DNA of 64,000 bases from Pleurodeles waltl (Eukaryota > Chordata > Amphibia > Caudata > Salamandridae). Position numbers and translations under genes: made by a program. Positions 1-10,200 of this stretch are shown here, one piece after another. The stretch is taken from NCBI RefSeq assembly GCF_031143425.1, contig NC_090440.1:1265095123-1265159122 (forward strand), written 5' to 3'. Within the stretch, counting starts at the first letter, position 1; each line of letters starts with the position of its first letter. The notes beneath the pieces are model-generated. The model saw only the letters and a list, made by a program, of their open reading frames with translations. It was not told where the DNA came from and did no database searches.

Positions 1-361
1 CTCAAAATTTGGCTAAAAAAACACTTTTTCCTGTCATTTCGGTGACAGAAAGTTCTGGAATCTGAGAGGAGCCACAAATTTCCTTCCACCCAGCGTTCCC
101 CCAAGTCTCCCGATAAAAATGGTACCTCACTTGTGCGGGTAGGCCTAGCGCCCGCGACAGGATATGCCCCAAAACAAAACGTGGACACATCCCATTTTTT
201 CACAGAAAACAGAGCTGTTTTTTGCAAAGTGCCTACCTGTAGATTTTGGCCTCTAGCTCAGCCGGCACCTAGGGAAACCTACCAAACCTGTGCATTTTTT
301 TAAACTAGAGACCTAGGGGAATCCAAGATGGGGTGACTTGTGGGGCTCTGACCAGGTTCTG
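1..361 (+). repeat. Partial r monomer at window edge
   Basis: The window opens about 20-25 bp inside an r-type monomer: it starts at ctcaaaatttggctaaaa and lacks the landmark. It matches 6850-7210 except for isolated changes, for example c at 136 (gtgcggg) where the copy at 6985 has t. It is the tail of the HOR copy preceding 362, so the array continues to the left. Confidence 0.9.
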
Positions 362-3300
362 TTACCCAGAATCCTATGCAAACCTCAAAATTTGTCCAAA
401 AAAAACACTTTTTCATGTCATTTCGGTGACAGAAAGTTCTGGAATCTGAGAGGAGGCACACATTTCCTTCCTCCCAGCATTCCCCCATGTCTTCCGATAA
501 AAATGGTACCTCACTTGTGTGGGTAGGCCTAGCGCCCACGACAGGATATGCCCCAAAACAAAACGTGGACACATCCCATTTTTTCACAGAAAACAGAGCT
601 GTTTTTTGCAAAGTGCCTACCTGTAGATTTTGGCCTCTAGCTCAGCCGGCACCTAGGCAAACCTACCAAACCTGTGCATTTTTGAAAACTAGAGACCTAG
701 GGGAATCCAAGATGGGGTGACTTGTGGGGCTCTGACCAGGTTCTGTTACCCAGAATCCTTTCCAAACCTCAAAAGTTGGCAAAAAATACACTTTTTCCTG
801 TAATTTTGGTGACAGAAAGTTCTGGAATCTGAGAGGAGCCACAAATTTCCTTCCACCCAGCGTTTCCCCACGTCTCCCGATAAAAATGGTACCTCACTTG
901 TGTGGGTATGCCTAGCGCCTGCGACAGGATATGCCCCAAAACACAATGTGGACACATCACATTTTTTCACAGAAAACAGAGCTGTTTTTTGCAAAGTGCC
1001 TACCTGTAGATTTTGGCCTCTAGCTCAGCCGGCATCTAGGGAAGCCTACCAAACCTGTGCATTTTTAAAAACTAGAGACCGAGGGGAATCCAACATGGGG
1101 TGACTTGTGGGGCTCTGACCAGGTTCTGTTACCCAGAATCCTATGCAAACCTCAAAATTTGGCAAATTAAAACACATTTTCCTGTCATTTCGGTGACAGA
1201 AAGTTCTGGAATCTGAGAGGAGGCACAAATTTCCTTCCACCCAGCATTCCCCCAAGTCTTCCGATAAAAATGGTTCCTCACTTGTGTGGGTAGGCCTAGC
1301 GCCCGGGACAGGATATGCCCCAAAGCACAACGTGGACACATCCCATTTTTTTACAGAAAACAGAGCTGTTTTTTGCAAAGTGCCTACCTGTAGATTTTGG
1401 CCTCTAGCTTAGCCGGCACCTAGGGAAACCTACCAACCCTGTGCATTTTTTTAAACTAGAGACCTAGGGGAATCCAAGATGGGGTGACTTGTGGGGCTCT
1501 GACCAGGTTCTGTTACCCAGAATCCCTTGCAAACCTCAAAATTTGGATAAAAAAACACATTTTACTCACATTTCGGTGACAGAAAGTTCTGGAATCTGAG
1601 AGGAGGCACAAATTTCCTTCCACCAAACGTTCCCCTAAGTCTCCCGATAAAAATGATACCTCACTTGTGTGGGTAGGCCTAGTGCCCGCGTCAGGATATG
1701 CCTCAAAACACGACGTGGACACATCACATTTTCAGAAAGAAAACGGATCTGTTTATTACTAAGTGCCTAGCTGTGGATTTTGGCCTCTAGCTCAGCCGGC
1801 ACCTGGGGAAACCTAGCAAACATGCACATTTTTTAAAACTAGACACCTAGGGGAATCCAAGATGGGGTGACTTGTGGGGCTCTGACCAGGTTCTGTTACC
1901 CAGAATCCTTTGCAAACCTCAAAATTTGGCAAAAAAAACACTTTTTCCTGTCATTTCGGTGACAGAAAGTTCTGGAATCTGAGAGGAGCCACAAATTTCC
2001 TTAAACAAAGCGTTCCCCCAAGTCTCCCGATAAAAATGGTACCTCACTTGTGTGGGTAGGCCTAGCGCCCGCGACAGGATATGCCCCAAAAACACAACGT
2101 GGACACATACAATTTTTTCACAGAAAACAGAGCTGTTTTTTGCAAAGTGCCTTCCTGTAGATTTTGGCCTCTAGCTCAGCCGGGTTAGGGAAACCTACCA
2201 AACCTGTGCATTTTTTAAAACTAGAGACCTAGGGGAATCCAAGATGGGGTGACTTGTGGGGCTCTGACCAGGTTCTGTTACCCAGAATCCTTTGCAAACC
2301 TCAAAATTTGGCTAAAAAACAAATTTTCCTCAAATTATGGTGACAGAAAGTTCTGGAATCTGAGAGGAGCCACAAATTTCCTTCCACCCAGTGTTCCCCC
2401 AAGTCTCCCGATAAAAATGATACCTCACTTGTGTGGGTAGGCCTAGCGCCCGCGTCAGGATATGCCTCAAAACACGACGTGGACACATCACATTTTTAGA
2501 AAGAAAACAGAGCTGTTTTTTTACTAAGTGCCTAGCTGTAGATTTTGGCCTCTAGCTCAGCCGGCACCTAGGGAAACCATAGCAAACATGCACATTTTTG
2601 AAAACTAGAGACCTAGGGGAATCCAAGATGGGGTGACTTGTGGGGCTCTGACCAGGTTCTGTTACCCAGAATCCTATGCAAACCTCAAAATTTGGCAAAT
2701 TAAAACACTTTTTCCTGTCATTTCGGTGACAGAAAGTTCTGGAATCTGAGAGGAGCCACAAATTTCCTTCCACCCAGCGTTCCCCCAAGTCTCCCGATAA
2801 AAATGGTAGCTCACTTGTGTGGGTAGGCCTAGCGCCCGCGACAGGATATGCCCCAAAACACAACGTGGACACATCCCTTTTTTTCACAGAAAATAGAGCT
2901 GTTTTTTGCAACGTGCCTACCTGTAGATTTTGGCCTCTAGCTCAGCCGGCACCTAGGGAAACCTACCAAACCTGTGCATTTTTTAAAACTAGAGACTTAG
3001 GGGAATCCAAGATGGGGTGACTTGTGGGGCTCTGACCAAGTTCTGTTACCCAGAATCCTATGCAAACCTCAAAATTTGGCAAAAAAAAACACTTTTTCCT
3101 GTCATTTCGATGACAGAAAGTTCTGGAATCTGAGAGGAGGCACAAATTTCCTTCCACCCAGCATTCCCCCAAGTCTTCCGATAAAAATGGTACCTCACTT
3201 GTGTGGGTAGGCCTAGCGCCCGCGACAGGATATGCCCCAAAACACAACGTGGACACATCCCATTTTTTCACAGAAAACAGAGCTGTTTTTTGCAAAGTGC

Positions 3301-3429
3301 CTACCTGTAGATTTTGGCATCTAGCTCAGCCGGCACCTAGGCAAACCTACCAAACCTGTGCATTTTTTAAAACTAGAGACCTAGGGGAATGCAAGATGGG
3401 GTGACTTGTGGGGCTCTGACCAGGTTCTG

Positions 3430-3763
3430 TTACCCAGAATCCTTTGCAAACCTCAAAATTTGGCAAAAAAAACACTTTTTCCTGTCATTTTGGTGACAGA
3501 AAGTTCTGGAATCTGAGAGGAGCAACAAATTTCCTTGTGGGTATGCCTAGCGCCTGCAACAAGATATGCCCCAAAACACAACATGGACACATCACATTTT
3601 TTCACAGAAAACAGAGTTGTTTCTTGCAAAGTGCCTACCTGTAGATTTTGGCCTCTAGCTCAGCCGGCACCTAGGGAAACCTACCAAACCTGTGCATTTT
3701 TTTAAACTAGAGACCTAGGGGAATCCAAGATGGGGTGACTTGTGGGGCTCTGACCAGGTTCTG
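3430..3763 (+). repeat. Truncated i monomer (334 bp, 49-bp internal deletion)
   Basis: Sequence runs from agcaacaaatttcctt straight into gtgggtatgcc at 3536/3537. Full-length i monomers at 22109 and 40918 have 49 further bases there (the C-rich segment, ataaaaatgg and ggtacctcacttgt). The rest, including gcctgcaacaagatatg and gagttgtttcttgc, matches the full copies. The deletion accounts for the spacing of 334 instead of ~383 and is shared with copy 2, so it predates that duplication. Confidence 0.93.
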
Positions 3764-4144
3764 TTACCCAGAATCCTTTACAAACCTCAAAATTTGGCTA
3801 AAAAACAAATTTTCCTCAAATTATGGTGACAGAAAGTTCTGGAATCTGAGAGGAGGCACAAATTTCCTTCCACCCAGTGTTCCCCCAAGTCTCCCGATAA
3901 AAATGATACCTCACTTGTGTGGGTAGGCCTAGCGCCCGCGACAGGAAATGCCCCAAAGCACAACGTGGACACATCCCATTTTTTGAAAGAAAACAGAGCT
4001 GTTTTTTGCAAAGTGCCTACCTGTAGATTTTGGCCTCTAGCTCAGCCGGCACCTAGGGAAACCTACCAAACCTGTGCATTTTTTAAAACTAGAGACCTAG
4101 GGGAATCCAAGATGGGGTGACTTGTGGGGCTCTGACAGGTTCTG
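3764..4144 (+). repeat. j/s hybrid monomer (381 bp)
   Basis: The left part carries j states (ctttacaaacc, caaattatgg, tgaaagaaaacag). The right end carries the s-type ending (gcattttttaaaac, gaatccaagatgg) instead of the j ending seen at 22740-22873 and 41560-41682 (taggttttgg, gcagttttaaaaac, gaatcgaagatgg). A crossover from j into s that removed one monomer explains both this structure and the absence of s from HOR copies 1 and 2. There is also a one-base loss in tctgacaggttctg just before the next landmark. Confidence 0.72.
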
Positions 4145-6827
4145 TTACCCAGAATCCTTTGCAAACCTCAAAATGTGGCTAAAAAAAACACATTTTTCTC
4201 ACATTTCGGTGACAGAACGTTCTGGAATCTGAGAGGAGCCACAAATTTCCTTCCACCCAGCGTTTCCCCAAGTCTCCGGATAAAAATGGTACCTCACTTG
4301 TGTGGGTATGCCTAGCGCCCGCGACAGGATATGCCCCAAAACACAATGTGGACACATCACATTTTTTCACAGAAAACAGAGCTGTTTTTTGCAAAGTGCC
4401 TACCTGTAGATTTTGGCCTCTAGCTTAGCCGGCACCTAGGGAAACCTACCAAACCTGTGCATTTATTAAAACTAGAGACCTCGGGGAATCCAAGATGGGG
4501 TGACTTGTGGGGCTCTGACCAGGTTCTGTTACCCAGAATCCTTTGGAAACGTCAAAATTTGGCTAAAAAAACACTTTTTCCTGTCATTTTGGTGACAGAA
4601 AGTTCTGGAATCTGAGAGGAGCCACAAATTTCCTTCCACCCAGCATTCCCCCAAGTCTCCCGATAAAAATGGTATCTCACTTGTGTGGGTATGCCTAGCG
4701 CCCGCGACAGGATATGCCCCAAAACACAACGTGGGCACATCACATTTTTTCACAGAAAACAGAGCTGTTTTTTGCAAAGTGCCTACCTGTAGATTTTGGC
4801 CTCTAGCTCAGCCGGCACCTAGGGAAACCTACCAAACCTGTGCATTTTTTAAAACTAGAGACCTAGAGGAATCCAAGATGGGGTGACTTGTGGGGCTCTG
4901 ACCAGGTTCTGTTTCCCAGAATCCTTTGCAAACCTCAAAATGTGGCTAAAAAAACACATTTTTCTCACATTTCGGTGACAGAAAGTTCTGGAATCTGAGA
5001 GGAGGCACAAATTTCCTTCCGCCCAGTGTTCCCCCAAGTCTGTCGATAAAAATGATACCTCACTTGTGTGGGTAGGCCTAGCGCCGCGACAGGAAATGTC
5101 CCAAAACACAGCGTGGGCACATCCCATTATTTGACAGAAAACAGAGCTGATTTTTGTAAAGTGCCTACCTGTAGATTTTAGCCTCTAGCTCAACCGTCAC
5201 CTAGGGAAACCTACCAACCCTGTGCATTTTTTTAAACTAGAGACCTAGGGGAATCCAAGATGGGGTGACTTGTGGGGCTCTGACCAGGTTCTGTTACCCA
5301 GAATCCCTTGCAAACCTCAAAATTTGGATAAAAAAACACATTTTACTCACATTTCGGTGACAGAAAGTTCTGGAATCTGAGAGGAGGCACAAATTTCCTT
5401 CCACCGAGCGTTCCCCTAAGTCTCCCGATAAAAATGATACTTCACTTGTGTGGGTAGGCATATCGCCCGCGACTTGAAATGCCCCAAAGCACAACGTGGA
5501 CACATCCCATTTTTTTACAGAAAACAGAGCTGTTTTTTGCAAAGTGCCTACCTGTAGATTTTGGCCTCTAGCTTAGCCGGCACCTAGGGAAACCTACCAA
5601 ACCTGTGCATTTTTTAAAACTAGAGACCTAGGGGAATCCAAGATGGGGTGACTTGTGGGGCTCTGACCAGGTTCTGTTACCCAGAATCCTTTGCAAACCT
5701 CAAAATTTGGCTAAAAAAACACTTTTTCCTGTCATTTCGGTGACAGAAAGTTCTAGAATCTGAGAGGAGCCACAAATTTCCTTCCACCCAGCGTTCCCCC
5801 AAGTCTCCCGATAAAAATGGTACCTCACTTGTGTGGGTAGGCCTAGCGCCCGCTGACAGGATATGCCCCAAAACACAACGTGGACACATCCCATTTTTTC
5901 ACAGAAAATAGAGCTGTTTTTTGCAAAGTGCCTACCTGTAGATTTTGGCCTCTAGCTCAGCCGGCACCTAGGGAAACCTACCAAACCTGTGCATTTTTTT
6001 AAACTAGAGACCTAGGGGAATCGAAGATGGGGTGACTTGTGGGGCTCTGACCAGGTTCTGTTACCCAGAATCATTTCCAAACCTCAAAATTTGGCAAAAA
6101 ATACACTTTTTCCAGTCATTTTGGTGACAGAAAGTTCTGGAATCTGAGAGGAGCAACAAATTTCCTTCCACCCAGCGTTTCCCCAAGTCTCCCGATAAAA
6201 ATGGTACGTCACTTGTGTGGGTATGCCTAGCGCCTGCAACAAGATATGCCCCAAAACACAACATGGACACATCACATTTTTTTACAGAAAACAGAGCTGT
6301 TTTTTGCAAAGTGCCTACCTGTAGATTTTGGCCTCTAGCTTAGCCGGCACCTAGGGAAACCTACCAACCCTGTGCATTTTTTTTGAACTAGAGACCTAGG
6401 GGAATCCAAGATGGGGTGACTTGTGGGGCTCTGACCAGATTCTGTTACCCAGAATCCCTTGCAAACCTCAAAATGTGGATAAAAAAACACATTTTACTCA
6501 CATTTCGGTGACAGAAAGTTCTGGAATCTGAGAGGAGGCACAAATTTCCTTCCACCGAGCGTTCCCCTAAGTCTCCCGATAAAAATGATACCTCACTTGT
6601 GTGGGTAGGCATATCGCCCGCGACAGGAAATGCCCCAAAGCACAACGTGGACACATCCCATTTTTTTACAGAAAACAGAGCTGTTTTTTGCAAAGTGCCT
6701 ACCTGTAGATTTTGGCCTCTAGCTTAGCCGGCACCTAGGGAAACCTACCAAACCTGTGCATTTTTTAAAACTAGAGACCTAGGGGAATCCAAGATGGGGT
6801 GAATTTTGGGGCTCTGACCAGGTTCTG

Positions 6828-7210
6828 TTACCCAGAATCCTTTGCAAACCTCAAAATTTGGCTAAAAAAACACTTTTTCCTGTCATTTCGGTGACAGAAA
6901 GTTCTGGAATCTGAGAGGAGCCACAAATTTCCTTCCACCCAGCGTTCCCCCAAGTCTCCCGATAAAAATGGTACCTCACTTGTGTGGGTAGGCCTAGCGC
7001 CCGCGACAGGATATGCCCCAAAACAAAACGTGGACACATCCCATTTTTTCACAGAAAACAGAGCTGTTTTTTGCAAAGTGCCTACCTGTAGATTTTGGCC
7101 TCTAGCTCAGCCGGCACCTAGGGAAACCTACCAAACCTGTGCATTTTTTTAAACTAGAGACCTAGGGGAATCCAAGATGGGGTGACTTGTGGGGCTCTGA
7201 CCAGGTTCTG
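6828..7210 (+). repeat. Representative satellite monomer (variant r, 383 bp)
   Basis: Chosen as a clean example of the unit. In order it carries: the landmark at its start; an A7 tract at about 6864-6870; a short dyad at 6880-6897; the conserved aaagttctggaatctgagagg; a C-rich stretch (ccacccagcgttccccc); ataaaaatg followed by GGTACC at 6970-6975; aggcctagcgcc; T6 tracts at 7044-7049 and 7067-7072; the palindrome GCCGGC at 7110-7115; two CCTAGG palindromes at 7117-7122 and 7161-7166; a T7 tract at 7144-7150; and gatggggtgacttgtggggctc leading into the next copy. The same layout holds for nearly all copies. No promoter, terminator or splice structure is evident. Confidence 0.93.
6880..6897. 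other. Short perfect dyad in monomer (ctgtca-tttcgg-tgacag)
   Basis: Arms CTGTCA (6880-6885) and TGACAG (6892-6897) are perfect reverse complements around a 6-base centre. With one mismatch the pairing extends two further A-T pairs outward. The dyad recurs in variants a, c, e, g, o, r and r', and with one centre change in b', i and l. The right arm is kept in almost every monomer. The left arm is replaced in d, f, j, k, m, n, q and s (actcacattt, ctcaaatta or similar). It could be a protein-binding site or a recombination-prone hairpin; that is inference. Confidence 0.55.
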
Positions 7211-10200
7211 TTACCCAGAATCCTATGCAAACCTCAAAATTTGTCCAAAAAAAACACTTTTTCAAGTCATTTCGGTGACAGAAAGTTCTGGAATCTGAGA
7301 GGAGGCACACATTTCCTTCCTCCCAGCATTCCCCCATGTCTTCCGATAAAAATGGTACCTCACTTGTGTGGGTAGGCCTAGCGCCCGCGACAGGATATGC
7401 CCCAAAACAAAACATGGACACATCCCATTTTTTCACAGAAAACAGAGCTGTTTTTTACAAAGTGCCTACCTGTAGATTTTGGCCTCTAGCTCAGCCGGCA
7501 CCTAGGCAAACCTACCAAACCTGTGCATTTTTGAAAACTAGAGACCTAGGGGAATCCAAGATGGGGTGACTTGTGGGGCTCTGACCAGGTTCTGTTACCC
7601 AGAATCCTTTCCAAACCTCAAAAGTTGGCAAAAAATACACTTTTTCCTGTAATTTTGGTGACAGAAAGTTCTGGAATCTGAGAGGAGCCACAAATTTCCT
7701 TCCACCCAGCGTTTCCCCACGTCTCCCGATAAAAATGGTACCTCACTTGTGTGGGTATGCCTAGCGCCTGCGACAGGATATGCCCCAAAACACAATGTGG
7801 ACACATCACATTTTTTCACAGAAAACAGAGCTGTTTTTTGCAAAGTGCCTACCTGTAGATTTTGGCCTCTAGCTCAGCCGGCATCTAGGGAAGCCTACCA
7901 AACCTGTGCATTTTTAAAAACTAGAGACCGAGGGGAATCCAACATGGGGTGACTTGTGGGGCTCTGACCAGGTTCTGTTACCCAGAATCCTATGCAAACC
8001 TCAAAATTTGGCAAATTAAAACACATTTTCCTGTCATTTCGGTGACAGAAAGTTCTGGAATCTGAGAGGAGGCACAAATTTCCTTCCACCCAGCATTCCC
8101 CCAAGTCTTCCGATAAAAATGGTTCCTCACTTGTGTGGGTAGGCCTAGCGCCCGGGACAGGATATGCCCCAAAGCACAACGTGGACACATCCCATTTTTT
8201 TACAGAAAACAGAGCTGTTTTTTGCAAAGTGCCTACCTGTAGATTTTGGCCTCTAGCTTAGCCGGCACCTAGGGAAACCTACCAACCCTGTGCATTTTTT
8301 TAAACTAGAGACCTAGGGGAATCCAAGATGGGGTGACTTGTGGGGCTCTGACCAGGTTCTGTTACCCAGAATCCCTTGCAAACCTCAAAATTTGGATAAA
8401 AAAACACATTTTACTCACATTTCGGTGACAGAAAGTTCTGGAATCTGAGAGGAGGCACAAATTTCCTTCCACCAAACGTTCCCCTAAGTCTCCCGATAAA
8501 AATGATACCTCACTTGTGTGGGTAGGCCTAGTGCCCGCGTCAGGATATGCCTCAAAACACGACGTGGACACATCACATTTTCAGAAAGAAAACGGATCTG
8601 TTTATTACTAAGTGCCTAGCTGTGGATTTTGGCCTCTAGCTCAGCCGGCACCTGGGGAAACCTAGCAAACATGCACATTTTTTAAAACTAGACACCTAGG
8701 GGAATCCAAGATGGGGTGACTTGTGGGGCTCTGACCAGGTTCTGTTACCCAGAATCCTTTGCAAACCTCAAAATTTGGCAAAAAAAACACTTTTTCCTGT
8801 CATTTCGGTGACAGAAAGTTCTGGAATCTGAGAGGAGCCACAAATTTCCTTCCACAAAGCGTTCCCCCAAGTCTCCCGATAAAAATGGTACCTCACTTGT
8901 GTGGGTAGGCCTAGCGCCCGCGACAGGATATGCCCCAAAAACACAACGTGGACACATACAATTTTTTCACAGAAAACAGAGCTGTTTTTTGCAAAGTGCC
9001 TTCCTGTAGATTTTGGCCTCTAGCTCAGCCGGGTTAGGGAAACCTACCAAACCTGTGCATTTTTGAAAACTAGAGACCTAGGGGAATCCAAGATGGGGTG
9101 ACTTGTGGGGCTCTGACCAGGTTCTGTTACCCAGAATCCTTTGCAAACCTCAAAATTTGGCTAAAAAACAAATTTTCCTCAAATTATGGTGACAGAAAGT
9201 TCTGGAATCTGAGAGGAGCCACAAATTTCCTTCCACCCAGTGTTCCCCCAAGTCTCCCGATAAAAATGATACCTCACTTGTGTGGGTAGGCCTAGCGCCC
9301 GCGTCAGGATATGCCTCAAAACACGACGTGGACACATCACATTTTTAGAAAGAAAACAGAGCTGTTTTTTTACAAAGTGCCTAGCTGTAGATTTTGGCCT
9401 CTAGCTCAGCCGGCACCTAGGGAAACCATAGCAAACATGCACATTTTTGAAAACTAGAGACCTAGGGGAATCCAAGATGGGGTGACTTGTGGGGCTCTGA
9501 CCAGGTTCTGTTACCCAGAATCCTATGCAAACCTCAAAATTTGGCAAATTAAAACACTTTTTCCTGTCATTTCGGTGACAGAAAGTTCTGGAATCTGAGA
9601 GGAGCCACAAATTTCCTTCCACCCAGCGTTCCCCCAAGTCTCCCGATAAAAATGGTAGCTCACTTGTGTGGGTAGGCCTAGCGCCCGCGACAGGATATGC
9701 CCCAAAACACAACGTGGACACATCCCTTTTTTTCACAGAAAATAGAGCTGTTTTTTGCAACGTGCCTACCTGTAGATTTTGGCCTCTAGCTCAGCCGGCA
9801 CCTAGGGAAACCTATCAAACCTGTGCATTTTTTAAAACTAGAGACTTAGGGGAATCCAAGATGGGGTGACTTGTGGGGCTCTGACCAAGTTCTGTTACCC
9901 AGAATCCTATGCAAACCTCAAAATTTGGCAAAAAAAAACACTTTTTCCTGTCATTTCGATGACAGAAAGTTCTGGAATCTGAGAGGAGGCACAAATTTCC
10001 TTCCACCCAGCATTCCCCCAAGTCTTCCGATAAAAATGGTACCTCACTTGTGTGGGTAGGCCTAGCGCCCGCGACAGGATATGCCCCAAAACACAACGTG
10101 GACACATCCCATTTTTTCACAGAAAACAGAGCTGTTTTTTGCAAAGTGCCTACCTGTAGATTTTGGCATCTAGCTCAGCCGGCACCTAGGCAAACCTACC

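Larger units (their letters stand above)
362..7210 (+). repeat. HOR copy 1, 18 monomers, 6849 bp (order a-r)
   Basis: Monomer starts: 362 a, 746 b, 1129 c, 1513 d, 1896 e, 2278 f, 2662 g, 3046 h, 3430 i (truncated), 3764 j, 4145 k, 4529 l, 4912 m, 5294 n, 5677 o, 6061 p, 6445 q, 6828 r. Every landmark recurs 6849 bp downstream. Diagnostic states include caaattaaaacac in c and g, the gggttaggg spacer in e, gatgacag in h, gaacgttctgg in k, gttt instead of gtta at the start of m, gacttgaaatg in n, ttctagaatc in o, and gcaacaag in p. Compared with copy 2 only scattered single-base or few-base differences were noticed (for example 416 t/a, 538 a/g, 6022 g/c). Confidence 0.95.

Noticed and set aside
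300..611. Numerous open frames of 60-128 codons on both strands as possible genes
   Set aside because: They are the same few frames of one monomer repeated. Several frames overlap on both strands, lengths change with 1-bp differences in A-runs, and they lack recognisable domains or gene context. I see no selection for any one frame.
3430..3763. Short i monomer as a separate repeat family
   Set aside because: It equals the full i monomer at 22109 with one 49-bp gap; no new sequence is involved.
6880..6990. CENP-B box
   Set aside because: I compared the TTCG and CCCG sites (tttcggtgacag, tctcccgataaaa) with the NTTCGNNNNANNCGGGN pattern on both strands. Neither has the required A/T and CGGG/CGAA positions.
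7110..7166. Palindromes GCCGGC and CCTAGG as functional sites
   Set aside because: They are conserved only as part of a conserved monomer. Six-base palindromes are expected by chance in 383 bp, and nothing else supports a role.
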